Source: Saccharopolyspora kobensis
Lineage (GTDB): Bacteria; Actinomycetota; Actinomycetes; Mycobacteriales; Pseudonocardiaceae
Length of the DNA: 64,000 nt
NCBI RefSeq assembly: GCF_900108315.1
Contig: NZ_FNVB01000010.1
Coordinates: 186,001 to 250,000, forward strand
Direction: 5' to 3'
Below are positions 51,299 through 59,807 of the stretch, piece by piece (position 1 is the first letter of the stretch; every line of letters begins with the position of its first letter). Under the pieces are notes generated by a model, which was not told the origin of the DNA, did not search any database, and saw nothing but the letters and a program-made list of their open reading frames with translations. The position numbers were made by a program, and so were the translations under genes.

Positions 51299-51937
51299 TC
51301 AGCTGCCCAGGTGCGCCAGAACCGCCAGCACCCGGCGGTGCCCGGAATCGCCGACCGGCAGGTCCAGTTTGGCGAAGATGTTGCCCACGTGCTTGAGCAC
51401 CGCGCGCTCGGTGACCACCAGGCGCTGGGCGATCTCACCGTTGGCGTAACCAGCCGCCATCAGCGCGAGGACCTCGCGCTCGCGGGGCGTCAGCGCGGCC
51501 AGCGGGTCGCGGCGGCGGGTCATCAGCTGCGAGACGACCTCGGGATCCATCACCGTGGCCCCGGCCGCGATCCGGCGCAGCGAGTCGACGAATTCGTCCA
51601 CCCGCGACACGCGGTCCTTCAGCAGGTAGCCCACGGCGCCGCGGCCGTCGGAGAGCAGCTCGCGCGCGTAGGTCTCCTCGACGTACTGCGAGAACAGCAG
51701 CACCGGCAGCTCCGGGTGCAGTTCGCGGGCGCGCAGCGCGGCTCGCACGCCCTCGTCTCGGAACGAGGGCGGCAGCCGGACGTCCACCACCGCGATGTCC
51801 GGCGGGTCCGCCACCACCGCTTCGAGGAACGACGCGGCTTCGGCGTGCACTCCGGCCACCTCGATCTCGGCCGCGGCCAGCAGCAGCTTCAGGCCCTCGG
51901 CGAGGATGACGTTGTCCTCGACGATCAGAACCCGCAC
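51299..51937 (-). CDS. NarL/LuxR-type response regulator
   Basis: 212 residues. Receiver: LIVEDN, phospho-Asp in IAVVDVRLPP, Lys in GYLLKDRV. The LuxR HTH at about 145-200 (LTPREREVLALMAAGYANGEIAQRLVVTERAVLKHVGNIF). The start overlaps the histidine kinase stop by 13 bases, so the two are coupled. No target site was found nearby; the signal is unknown. Confidence 0.92.
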   Translation of the reverse strand: MRVLIVEDNVILAEGLKLLLAAAEIEVAGVHAEAASFLEAVVADPPDIAVVDVRLPPSFRDEGVRAALRARELHPELPVLLFSQYVEETYARELLSDGRGAVGYLLKDRVSRVDEFVDSLRRIAAGATVMDPEVVSQLMTRRRDPLAALTPREREVLALMAAGYANGEIAQRLVVTERAVLKHVGNIFAKLDLPVGDSGHRRVLAVLAHLGS

Positions 51938-53139
51938 GGCAGGGCCACCTCGATCCGGGTCGGCCCGCCTGCCGGGCTGTGCACCGAGGTGCGGCCGTCC
52001 AGCGCGGCGACCCGCTGCCGGATGCCGGTCAGCCCGGTGCCGCGCCCCTCCGTCGCACCACCCGCGCCGTCGTCGCCGACCTCGACCCTCAGCTCGCCGG
52101 CCTCCCTGGTCAGCACGACCGTGGCGCGCTCAGCACCGGAGTGCTTCGCGACGTTGGTGAGCGACTCGGCGACCACGAAGTAGGCGGCGGCCTCGACCGC
52201 TGCGGGCACCTCGCCGAGATCACCGACGGAGACCTCGGTGGTCACCGCGCAGCGCGCGCCGAGCGCGGACACCGCCCCGGCCAGCCCGCGGTCGGCGAGG
52301 ATCGGCGGGTAGAGCGTCCGCACGACGTCGCGCAGCCCGGCCATGGCTTCCTCGGCGCCGCCGCGGGCCTCGCGCACCAGCCGCAGCGCGGTCTCCGGAT
52401 CTTCGGCGGCGGCCTTCTCCGCGATCCCCAACCGCAGCGCGATCGAGACCAGCTGGGCCTGCGTGCCGTCGTGGAGATCCCGTTCGATGCGCCGCAGTTC
52501 CGCACCGTGCGCCTCCAGCGCACCGGCCCTGGTCTCGGCGAGCTCGTCGACCCGCTCCGCGAGGCGCTGCGCCTCGATCTCCGACTCGGGCGGGGTCAGC
52601 AGCCGCAGCGAGACCCGGGCCTGCGCCCGCGCCAGCGGCGGCACGCCCCACGCGAACAACGCGCCTGCCAGCACGATCTGACCGGCTGCCAGCACGATCG
52701 CGTTTCCCCATCCGGACGGGTGCACCCCGAGCAAGCTGATGTCGGGGATGAACGGCCAGAGCGCGAGCGACACCAGCGCCGAAGGCACGCCGATCGTCGC
52801 GACCAGCCCGAGCAGTCCCACGACCACGCCGAACAGCGCGTGCACCACCAGCCAGCGCAGGTCCCGCCGGGTCACCGGCGAGCGGAGGACCTGCTTGAAC
52901 CCGGTCGCCGAGCCGATCGGGTCGACCTGGACGCCGAGATGTCGCCCGGCCCGCCGCCGCTCCCACTCCGTCCAGCGGTGCAAGCCCGCCGCGGCGGCGG
53001 GCAGCACGAAGATCCCGACGCCCAGCACGACGAGCAGGCAGTTCACCACGACGAGCGGCAGGGCGACGAGAGCGGGCAACCCGGTCGCCAGCGAGAGGAG
53101 CAGAACTCCCAACCCGCGCACTGCAGAACGCAAATCCAT
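51925..53139 (-). CDS. sensor histidine kinase (HisKA_3, DUF/sensor membrane domain)
   Basis: 404 residues. The N-terminal sensor region has about four membrane helices (LGVLLLSLATGLPALVALPLVVVNCLL; LVVHALFGVVVGLLGLVATIG). The HisKA_3 box is IERDLHDGTQAQLVSIALRLG, then HATPase_c with AESLTNVAKHSGAERATV and VGDDGAGG. ATG 53139 is preceded by GGAGGAGTGGCGACG. Divergent from the CPBP protease gene. It pairs with the downstream LuxR-type regulator. Confidence 0.9.
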   Translation of the reverse strand: MDLRSAVRGLGVLLLSLATGLPALVALPLVVVNCLLVVLGVGIFVLPAAAAGLHRWTEWERRRAGRHLGVQVDPIGSATGFKQVLRSPVTRRDLRWLVVHALFGVVVGLLGLVATIGVPSALVSLALWPFIPDISLLGVHPSGWGNAIVLAAGQIVLAGALFAWGVPPLARAQARVSLRLLTPPESEIEAQRLAERVDELAETRAGALEAHGAELRRIERDLHDGTQAQLVSIALRLGIAEKAAAEDPETALRLVREARGGAEEAMAGLRDVVRTLYPPILADRGLAGAVSALGARCAVTTEVSVGDLGEVPAAVEAAAYFVVAESLTNVAKHSGAERATVVLTREAGELRVEVGDDGAGGATEGRGTGLTGIRQRVAALDGRTSVHSPAGGPTRIEVALPCGF

Positions 53140-53278
53140 CGTCGCCACTCCTCCCGGTGCCCCACGTCCTCGGGGCGTCGCGCTCACGATCTTGCCGAAG
53201 TCGCCGCACGCGCGCGGTGGTGTCAGCGACACCTTTCGCCCGGGTGCCGACGCCATCCCGCCCGCGCCCGCGCCCGCC

Positions 53279-53284
53279 TAGCTT
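53279..53284 (+). promoter_or_regulatory. -10 element of a leaderless promoter (CPBP gene)
   Basis: TAGCTT ends seven bases before the GTG at 53292. Confidence 0.5.
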
Positions 53285-53291
53285 CACCGGG

Positions 53292-54266
53292 GTGAGAACG
53301 AAGATCGCAGTACGACCCGTGCTGGCCTTCACCGCGCTCGCTTGGGCGGGGATGTGGGTCGCCATGCTGCCGTTGCTGATCAGCGGTTTCCAGCGCACCA
53401 GCAGTGACATCGGCTTGGGCGCCCTGGAGCAGATCTGCATCAGCGCGGCGATGCTCACGCCCGCGCTCGCGGCGTTCATCGTGCTGCGCCGGTGGGAACG
53501 CGCAACGCCCGTCCGCACGACGCTCGGGCTGACCTGGAACCGGCGCACCGCGCTCGACTGCCTGCTGGCGCTGGCCTGCCCGCTGGTGCTGACGCTGCTG
53601 GCGCTCGGGATCGGCACCGCCACGGGCACCTACCACCCGGATCTCGCCGACTTCTCCGGGTTCCGCCGCCAGTTCGCCCCGGACACCACCGGGCAGCAGG
53701 GCGTTCCGCTCGCCGCGCTGGCGGTGTGGGCCGGTTCGCTGCTGGTGCAGATGCTGATCTCGCTGCCGCTGTTCTTCGGCGAAGAACTCGGCTGGCAGGG
53801 CTACCTGTTCCCGCGCCTGCGCCCGCGCGGGCCGGTTTTCGCCGTGCTGGTCACCGGTTTCGTGTTCGCGCTCTGGCACGTCCCCACGTTGCTGCTGGGC
53901 GGCCAGTACCCGGGCACGTCCTGGCCGGTGGCGATCGGCGCCTTCCTGGTCACCTGCGTGCTGGTGGTGCCGATCTTCGCCTGGCTCCGCACCAGGTCGG
54001 CGTCGGTGATCCCGGCGGTCGTCGCGCACACCGCGGTCAGCACCGCGGTCGTGCAGCTGCCGTGGGTCCTGGCCGACGCCGACCACCCGCCGCACCCGCT
54101 CACCACCGGGCTGACCGCGTGGCCGGGCTGGCTGGCCATGGCCGTCCTGGTGGCAGTGCTGGCGATCCGGCGCCGCAGCCTTCAGACGATCGGCAGGCGC
54201 AGCGCCGCCGGGGCGCTGGCCGGGACCGCCGGGGACTTCGGCTCGACCGGCGCCACCCGGCGGTAG
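53292..54266 (+). CDS. CPBP-family intramembrane glutamic protease-like protein
   Basis: 324 residues with about eight helices. The CPBP/ABI motifs are FFGEELGWQGYLFPRL (Glu-Glu, motif 1), FVFALWHVPTLL (His, motif 2) and a later VVAHTAVSTAVVQ (motif 3). Members are CAAX-prenyl-protease-like or bacteriocin self-immunity proteins. GTG 53292 appears leaderless. The last 85 bases overlap the convergent GMC oxidoreductase; that tail (about 28 residues) is unlike a membrane segment. Confidence 0.83.
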   Translation: MRTKIAVRPVLAFTALAWAGMWVAMLPLLISGFQRTSSDIGLGALEQICISAAMLTPALAAFIVLRRWERATPVRTTLGLTWNRRTALDCLLALACPLVLTLLALGIGTATGTYHPDLADFSGFRRQFAPDTTGQQGVPLAALAVWAGSLLVQMLISLPLFFGEELGWQGYLFPRLRPRGPVFAVLVTGFVFALWHVPTLLLGGQYPGTSWPVAIGAFLVTCVLVVPIFAWLRTRSASVIPAVVAHTAVSTAVVQLPWVLADADHPPHPLTTGLTAWPGWLAMAVLVAVLAIRRRSLQTIGRRSAAGALAGTAGDFGSTGATRR

Positions 54267-55894
54267 GCCTCGCGCTGGTCCGGGCGGGTGTCGGTCTCGC
54301 CCTTGTTCGGCCACATCGCGAACGCCCGCTCGGCCTGGGCGGTGATGGTCAGCGACGGGTTCACGCCCAGGTTCGCGCTCACCGCGGAACCGTCCACGAT
54401 GGACATCGTCGGGTAGCCGTGCGCCCGGTGGTACGGGTCGATCACACCGTGCTCGGCGTCCTCCCCGATCGCGCAGCCGCCCAGGAAGTGCGCGGTCATC
54501 GGGATGTCGAACAGCTCGCCCCAGGTGCCGCCCGCGATGCCGCCGATCTCCTCCGCGACCAGCTCGTTGGCCTGCTCCCCGGCCCGGATGTAGGTCGGGT
54601 TGGGCGCGCCGTGGCCCTGCTCGGAGGTCAGCCGCGTGCGCCCGAACCGCTTGCGCAGCTTGGTGGTCAGCGAGTTGTCGAGGCTCTGCATGACCAGCAG
54701 GATCACGGTGCGCTGGCTCCAGTCCTTCACCGACAGCAGGCGCAGCGCGTTCAGCGGGTGCTCGCGCAGGTAGCGGAACCACTGCCGCAGCCGCGGTTCC
54801 GGGGTGCCGCCCTTGGTCGGCAGGGTCTGCAGCAGGCCCATCGCGTTCGCGCCCTTGGTGTAGCGGCACGGCTCGATGTGGGTGTTCTCGTCCGGGTGGA
54901 ACGAGGAGGTGATCGCCACGCCGCTGGAGAAGTCCTGCTCCGGGTCGACCTTCGGCATCTGCGCGCCGATGATCGACTCGGAGTTGGTGCGGGTGAGACG
55001 GCCGAGGCGGCCGGACAGCCGGGGCAGGTCGCCGCGTTCCCTGCTGCGGTGCAGGAGGTTCTGCGTGCCCCAGGTGCCCGCGGCCACCACCACCTGATCG
55101 GCCCGGAAGATGCGCGGGCGGCGGTTCCACTTCGCGCCGGTGCGCGACGTGCCGATCCGCCACCGGCCGTCGGCGCCCTGCGCCAGCCGGTCGACGGTGG
55201 TCAGCGGGAACACCTTCGCGCCACCGGCTTCGGCCAGGTACAGGTAGTTCTTCACCAGCGTGTTCTTCGCGCCGACGCGGCAGCCGGTCATGCACGCGCC
55301 GCACTCGGTGCAGCCGGTGCGAGCGGGGCCGGCGCCGCCGAAGAACGGGTCGGAGTCGGTCTTTCCCGCCGTGCCGAAGTACACGCCGACCGGCGTGGTG
55401 TGGAAGGTGCTCTCGGCGCCCATCTGCCCGGCGACCTTCCGCAGCACCACGTCCGAGGGCGTGGTGCTCGGGTTGTCCACCACGCCGAGCATCCGCGTCG
55501 CCTGGTCGTAGTACGGCGCGAGTTCGGACTCCCAGTCCGTGATGTGCGCCCACTGCGGGTCGTTGTAGAACGGCTTGAGCGGCCGGTACAGGGTGTTCGC
55601 GTAGTTCAGCGATCCGCCGCCGACCCCGGCGCCCGCCAGGATCAGCACGTTCTGCAGCAGGTGGATCCGCTGCACGCCGTAGCAGCCGAGCTGCGGCGCC
55701 CACAGGAACTTCCGCAGGTCCCAGGAGGTCTTCGGCAGCTCGTCGTCGGTGAACCGGCGACCGGCTTCCAGCACGGCCACCCGGTAGCCCTTCTCCGTCA
55801 ACCGCAGCGCGGCCACGCTGCCGCCGAATCCGGACCCGATCACGACGACGTCGAAATCGGTGTCATCACGGTGCGCCCCGTCACGTCCAGCCAT
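54182..55894 (-). CDS. GMC oxidoreductase (cholesterol oxidase ChoD-like)
   Basis: 570 residues. The FAD dinucleotide fold GSGFGGSVAALRL starts at residue 20. LAGAGVGGGSLNYANTLYRP and the C-terminal FLGGCAIGEDAEHGVIDPYHR...MSIVDGSAVSANLGVNPSLTITA are GMC hallmarks. Four Cys at 195, 198, 201 and 205 (CTECGACMTGC) form a ferredoxin-like cluster seen in this actinobacterial subgroup. The mycobacterial homologue next to guaB3/guaB is called ChoD, although steroid activity is doubtful. TAGTCT seven bases before ATG 55894 suggests a leaderless mRNA. Confidence 0.88.
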   Translation of the reverse strand: MAGRDGAHRDDTDFDVVVIGSGFGGSVAALRLTEKGYRVAVLEAGRRFTDDELPKTSWDLRKFLWAPQLGCYGVQRIHLLQNVLILAGAGVGGGSLNYANTLYRPLKPFYNDPQWAHITDWESELAPYYDQATRMLGVVDNPSTTPSDVVLRKVAGQMGAESTFHTTPVGVYFGTAGKTDSDPFFGGAGPARTGCTECGACMTGCRVGAKNTLVKNYLYLAEAGGAKVFPLTTVDRLAQGADGRWRIGTSRTGAKWNRRPRIFRADQVVVAAGTWGTQNLLHRSRERGDLPRLSGRLGRLTRTNSESIIGAQMPKVDPEQDFSSGVAITSSFHPDENTHIEPCRYTKGANAMGLLQTLPTKGGTPEPRLRQWFRYLREHPLNALRLLSVKDWSQRTVILLVMQSLDNSLTTKLRKRFGRTRLTSEQGHGAPNPTYIRAGEQANELVAEEIGGIAGGTWGELFDIPMTAHFLGGCAIGEDAEHGVIDPYHRAHGYPTMSIVDGSAVSANLGVNPSLTITAQAERAFAMWPNKGETDTRPDQREAYRRVAPVEPKSPAVPASAPAALRLPIV

Positions 55895-55901
55895 GCGCGA
55901 C

Positions 55902-55907
55902 AGACTA
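55902..55907 (-). promoter_or_regulatory. -10 element of a leaderless promoter (GMC oxidoreductase gene)
   Basis: TAGTCT on the minus strand, seven bases before the ATG at 55892-55894. Confidence 0.5.
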
Positions 55908-55988
55908 GACGTAATTACTCGCCAGTAGCTAGCCCCCGAAGGTGCGGAGCCCATTGCGCGGGACACCCGCGACGCTCGGCCTGCGCAA

Positions 55989-56038
55989 GTCCCGTGAGCG
56001 CTTTGGGGGCCTATAGCACCACAAAACGCTCACGGGAC
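55989..56038. repeat. long palindromic (REP-like) intergenic element
   Basis: Perfect 12-bp arms GTCCCGTGAGCG (55989-56000) and CGCTCACGGGAC (56027-56038). The interior (TTTGGGGG ... CCACAAAA) pairs further around CCTATAGCA. It lies between a divergent promoter and the guaB3 terminator. The form suggests a dispersed palindromic repeat or a cruciform rather than a simple terminator. Confidence 0.6.
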
Positions 56039-56077
56039 CTGAACAGCGGAAACCGTTCCTCATCGCCTGGGAACCGA

Positions 56078-56108
56078 AAACCCCGGTCCCGCAGCGGGAC
56101 CGGGGTTT
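56078..56108 (-). terminator. Rho-independent terminator after guaB3
   Basis: 15-bp perfect stem (56078-56092 with 56094-56108), followed on the minus strand by UUUUCGG. It begins 20 bases after the stop. Confidence 0.85.
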
Positions 56109-56128
56109 CGCGCAGTTCGCGGGCGGGC

Positions 56129-57259
56129 TCAGCCGCGGAGGGTGAGGCCGACCTTCTGGAACTCCTTCAGGTCGCGGTAGCCCGTCTTGGCCATCGCGCG
56201 GCGGAGACCGCCGAAGAGGTTCAGCGTGCCGTACGGGTCGCTGCTCGGGCCGAACAGCAGCTTCTCCAGGTCCGCGTCCGAACCGGCGAAGCCGGTGATC
56301 TCGCTGCGCGGCAGGCTCGGGTGCGCAGCGGCCGCGGTCCAGTAGTAGCCCTGCGCCGGGGACTCCGTGGCCTCGGTCAGCGCCTCGCCCAGCATCACCG
56401 CGTCCGCACCGCAGGCGATCGCCTTCGCGATGTCGCCGGAGTAGCCCAGCGCGCCGTCGGCGATCACGTGCACGTACCGGCCGCCGGTCTCGTCCAGGTA
56501 GTCGCGCCGCGCCGCGGCCGCGTCGGCGATCGCCGTCGCCATCGGCACGCCGATGCCCAGGACCTGGGTGGTCGTCGTCGAGCGGGACTGGCCGAAGCCG
56601 ACGATCACACCCGCCGCGCCGGTGCGCATCAGGTGCATCGCGGTGCGGTAGTCACCGACACCACCGGCGATCACCGGCACGTCGAGCTCGGCGATGAAGC
56701 GCTTGAGGTTCAGCGGCTCGCCGTCCCGCGCCACGTGCTCGGCGGAGATGATCGTGCCCTGCACGACCAGCACCTCCACACCGGCCGCGAGCAGGTCCGG
56801 GGTCAGCTCCTCGGCGTGCTGCGGGCTGACCCGCGCGGCGACGGTGACGCCGGAGTCCTTGATCTGCTTCAGCGAAGCGGCGAGCAGGTCGTGCCGGATC
56901 GGCGCGGAGTGCAGCTCCTGCAGCAGGCGGATGGCCGCCTCCGGGTCGCTGTCCTCCTCCGCGGCGCGCACCACGTCGAACAGCTTCTGCTCGACGTTCT
57001 CGTGCCGCGCCCACAGCCCCTCGGCGTTGAGCACGCCCAGGCCGCCGAGCTCGCCGATGCGCACCGCCGTGGCGGGCGAGACGATCGCGTCGGTCGGGTG
57101 CGTCACCAGCGGGATGTCGAAGCGGTACGCGTCGATCTGCCACGCCAGCGACACGTCCTTGGAGGAGCGGGTGCGCCGGGACGGCACGATCGCCACGTCG
57201 TCCAAGTCGTAGCCGCGCATCGCCGTGCGGCCCATGCCGATCTCAACCTGATCCCGCAC
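56129..57259 (-). CDS. guaB3: GuaB3-family IMP dehydrogenase-related protein
   Basis: 376 residues, a TIM barrel without CBS domains. Beta-strand motifs include PLVTHPTDAIVSPATAVRIGELGG and VIAGGVGDYRTAMHLM. The loop that in true IMPDH carries the catalytic Cys reads GFGQSRSTTTTQVLGIGVP, with no Cys, so it is unlikely to oxidise IMP by the standard mechanism. GuaB3 proteins are conserved beside guaB in actinobacteria, and their role is uncertain. GTG 57259 has GAGGAGG upstream. It ends with a strong terminator. Confidence 0.9.
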   Translation of the reverse strand: MRDQVEIGMGRTAMRGYDLDDVAIVPSRRTRSSKDVSLAWQIDAYRFDIPLVTHPTDAIVSPATAVRIGELGGLGVLNAEGLWARHENVEQKLFDVVRAAEEDSDPEAAIRLLQELHSAPIRHDLLAASLKQIKDSGVTVAARVSPQHAEELTPDLLAAGVEVLVVQGTIISAEHVARDGEPLNLKRFIAELDVPVIAGGVGDYRTAMHLMRTGAAGVIVGFGQSRSTTTTQVLGIGVPMATAIADAAAARRDYLDETGGRYVHVIADGALGYSGDIAKAIACGADAVMLGEALTEATESPAQGYYWTAAAAHPSLPRSEITGFAGSDADLEKLLFGPSSDPYGTLNLFGGLRRAMAKTGYRDLKEFQKVGLTLRG

Positions 57260-57380
57260 GGTCAGTCCCTCCTCGTGGCACCGCTGTCCAACACGACATT
57301 CTCTCTACGACACCCGAGTGACGCGCAGCGGGGGCACCTAGCGCTCCGTGATCGCCCGAGCACACCGCCCGGACGCGACG

Positions 57381-57410
57381 CGGCCGCCGCGCTCGGGAGC
57401 GCGGCGGCCG
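57381..57410 (-). terminator. terminator hairpin after guaB
   Basis: Perfect 14-bp GC stem (57381-57394 with 57397-57410), 12 bases after the guaB stop. There is no U-tract. Confidence 0.65.
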
Positions 57411-57422
57411 GTCGGTGGCCGG

Positions 57423-58934
57423 TCAGCGGCCGGTGTAGTTCGGCGCCTCGACCGTCATCGTGATGTCGTGCGGGTGGCTCTCCTTGAGGCCGGCCGCGGT
57501 GATCCGCACCAGCTTCGCGTCCTGCAGCTCCGGGATCGTCGTCGAGCCGGTGTAGCCCATGCCCGAGCGGAGACCGCCGACCAGCTGGGCGACGACCTGC
57601 GACAGCGGGCCGCGGAACGGCACCCGGCCCTCGATGCCCTCCGGCACCAGCTTGTCCTCGGAGAGCACGTCGTCCTGGAAGTAGCGGTCCTTCGAGTAGG
57701 ACTTGCCCTGGCCGCGCGACTGCATCGCGCCCAGCGAGCCCATGCCCCGGTAGACCTTGAACTGCTTGCCGTTGACCAGCACCAGCTCACCCGGCGCCTC
57801 GGCGGTGCCCGCCAGCAGGCTGCCCAGCATCACCGAGCTGGCACCGGCGGCGATCGCCTTGCCGATGTCCCCGGAGTACTGGATGCCGCCGTCGCCGATG
57901 ATCGGCACACCGGCGGGCCGGCAGGCCATGCTCGCCTCGTAGATCGCGCTGATCTGCGGCACGCCGACCCCGGCGACCACGCGGGTGGTGCAGATGGAGC
58001 CCGGCCCGACGCCGACCTTGACCGCGTCGGCCCCGGCGTCGATCAGCGCCTGCGCGCCCGCGCGGGTCGCCACGTTGCCGCCGATCACGTCGACCGAGTT
58101 GCCCAGTTCCTTCTTCAGCGTGCCGACGGTCTCCAGCACCGCGCGGGAGTGGCCGTGCGCGGTGTCCACGATCAGCACGTCCACGCCGGCGTCGACCAGC
58201 GCCATCGCGCGCTCGTGCGAGTCCGCGCCGACGCCGACCGCGGCGCCGCACAGCAGCCGGCCGTCCGGGTCCTTGGTGGCGCTCGGGTACTGCTCGGTCT
58301 TGACGAAGTCCTTGACGGTGATCAGGCCGCGCAGCTTGTCCGCGCCGTCCACGATCGGCAGCTTCTCGATCTTGTTGCGGCGCAGCAGCCCGAGCGCGGC
58401 CTCCGCGGTGACGCCGACCTGCGCGGTGATCAGCGGCGCCGGCGTCATCACCTCGCGCACGCGGCGCGTGAAGTCGACCTCGAAGCGCATGTCGCGGTTG
58501 GTGATGATGCCGACCAGCGTGCCGTCCGGGTCGGTCACCGGAACACCGGAGATGCGGAAGCGGGCGCACAGCGCGTCCACCTCGGCGAGCGTGTCGTCCG
58601 GCGAACACGTCACCGGGTCGGTGACCATGCCCGCCTCGGAGCGCTTGACCACCTCGACCTGGGACGCCTGCTCCTCCACCGAGAGGTTGCGCTGCAGGAT
58701 GCCGACGCCGCCCTGGCGGGCCATCGCGATCGCCATCCGCGCCTCGGTCACGGTGTCCATCGCGGCCGACAGCAGCGGAACGCGCAGCCGGATGTTGCGG
58801 GAGAGCTGCGTGGAGGTGTCGACGCCGCTCGGGATGACGTCGGACTCGTCCGGCAGCAGGAGCACGTCATCGAAGGTCAGCCCCAGCGTCGCGAACTTCG
58901 ATGGGAGGCCGGGTGCGGTGAGTTCGCTGGTCAT
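57423..58934 (-). CDS. guaB: IMP dehydrogenase GuaB
   Basis: 503 residues. It oxidises IMP to XMP with NAD+, the rate-limiting step to GMP. The N terminus is LTFDDVLLLPDESDVIP. Two CBS domains lie at about 105-225 (MVTDPVTCSPDDTLAEV; VMTPAPLITAQVGVTAE). The catalytic Cys loop is VGVGPGSICTTRVVAGVG, the flap region is YRGMGSLGAMQSRGQGKSYS, and the C terminus is TVEAPNYTGR. ATG 58934 fits the family start. It is upstream of guaB3 but has its own hairpin terminator. It feeds GuaA at 49426. Confidence 0.97.
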   Translation of the reverse strand: MTSELTAPGLPSKFATLGLTFDDVLLLPDESDVIPSGVDTSTQLSRNIRLRVPLLSAAMDTVTEARMAIAMARQGGVGILQRNLSVEEQASQVEVVKRSEAGMVTDPVTCSPDDTLAEVDALCARFRISGVPVTDPDGTLVGIITNRDMRFEVDFTRRVREVMTPAPLITAQVGVTAEAALGLLRRNKIEKLPIVDGADKLRGLITVKDFVKTEQYPSATKDPDGRLLCGAAVGVGADSHERAMALVDAGVDVLIVDTAHGHSRAVLETVGTLKKELGNSVDVIGGNVATRAGAQALIDAGADAVKVGVGPGSICTTRVVAGVGVPQISAIYEASMACRPAGVPIIGDGGIQYSGDIGKAIAAGASSVMLGSLLAGTAEAPGELVLVNGKQFKVYRGMGSLGAMQSRGQGKSYSKDRYFQDDVLSEDKLVPEGIEGRVPFRGPLSQVVAQLVGGLRSGMGYTGSTTIPELQDAKLVRITAAGLKESHPHDITMTVEAPNYTGR

Positions 58935-59183
58935 GGCGAGGGATGTGCCTTCCTTCACGCTACGGTCCACACACGGAGGATGCGGCTGGCTCGTTCCCCG
59001 GCGATCGCGTCGTCGACGGTTACGTCTGGTAACGCGGCATCGGCTTCGGGGATTCCCCCAATGATAGAGACCACAGGTCAGCGGCCGGTTGTCGCGTCCT
59101 GGCAGGCGTGCGCCACGCCACCCCGCCACCGGACAGCGGTGGACAAGACCGCCCCGAGAGCCCCACGAGGTCGACGCAGCCGG

Positions 59184-59189
59184 TACCGT
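59184..59189 (+). promoter_or_regulatory. -10 element of a leaderless promoter (DUF5319 gene)
   Basis: TACCGT ends seven bases before the GTG at 59197. Confidence 0.45.
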
Positions 59190-59196
59190 GCGGGCC

Positions 59197-59583
59197 GTGC
59201 CGCACGATCCGATGCCCCCAGACCCGTTCGCGGGCGACCCGGAAGATCCGAGCATGGCACTCGGCGATCACGACGACGCCGACGGCCCGCCACTCGGTGA
59301 CGAGGAACGCGCCGAGCTGCTCGCCGATCTGACCGACCTCGCGGTCTACCAGGCGTTGCTCGAACCCCGCGGCATCCGCGGCATCGTGGTGGACTGCGCC
59401 GACTGCGGCGAGTGCCACTACCACGACTGGGAGCTGCTGCGGGCCAGCCTGGAGCAGCTGCTGCACGACGGTCGCATGCGACCGCACGAGCCGGCCTTCG
59501 ATCCCAACCCCAGCGAGTACGTGACCTGGGAGTACTGCCGCGGCTACGCCGACGGCGTCACGGAGAGCGAAACCACCCGCTGA
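59197..59583 (+). CDS. DUF5319 protein
   Basis: 128 residues, a family widespread in actinobacteria with unknown function. The Cys/His cluster CADCGECHYHDW suggests a zinc site. Conserved ends are PPDPFAGDPEDPS and YVTWEYCRGYADG. The start is GTG 59197 from family alignment, probably leaderless. It converges with rsdA-sigD and shares a terminator, as in mycobacteria. Confidence 0.85.
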   Translation: MPHDPMPPDPFAGDPEDPSMALGDHDDADGPPLGDEERAELLADLTDLAVYQALLEPRGIRGIVVDCADCGECHYHDWELLRASLEQLLHDGRMRPHEPAFDPNPSEYVTWEYCRGYADGVTESETTR

Positions 59584-59765
59584 TCGGTGGCGGTTCCGGT
59601 GTCTGGTCTGCGCGGCGGTGCGAGTAGCCGAACCCGCCCGACCGCGGGATCCCGTTCTCCTGCATGACCAAGGGCCGTCCTCGCCGGGCGACCTCTGAGA
59701 ACTCGCCGCGGGGTTGGGCTGTGCGCATGCGGCTGGCGCCGCCCTGGCGATGGCTGGGTTGAACG

Positions 59766-59797
59766 AAAAAGGGGCTCCCGCGCGGGAGCCCCTTTTT
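59766..59797. terminator. bidirectional Rho-independent terminator
   Basis: Perfect 32-bp palindrome with 16-bp arms: A5 + GGGGCTCCCGC and its complement ending T5. It serves both DUF5319 (+) and rsdA (-). Nothing else seen between 59584 and 59807. Confidence 0.9.
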
Positions 59798-59807
59798 CAG
59801 CGTCCGG

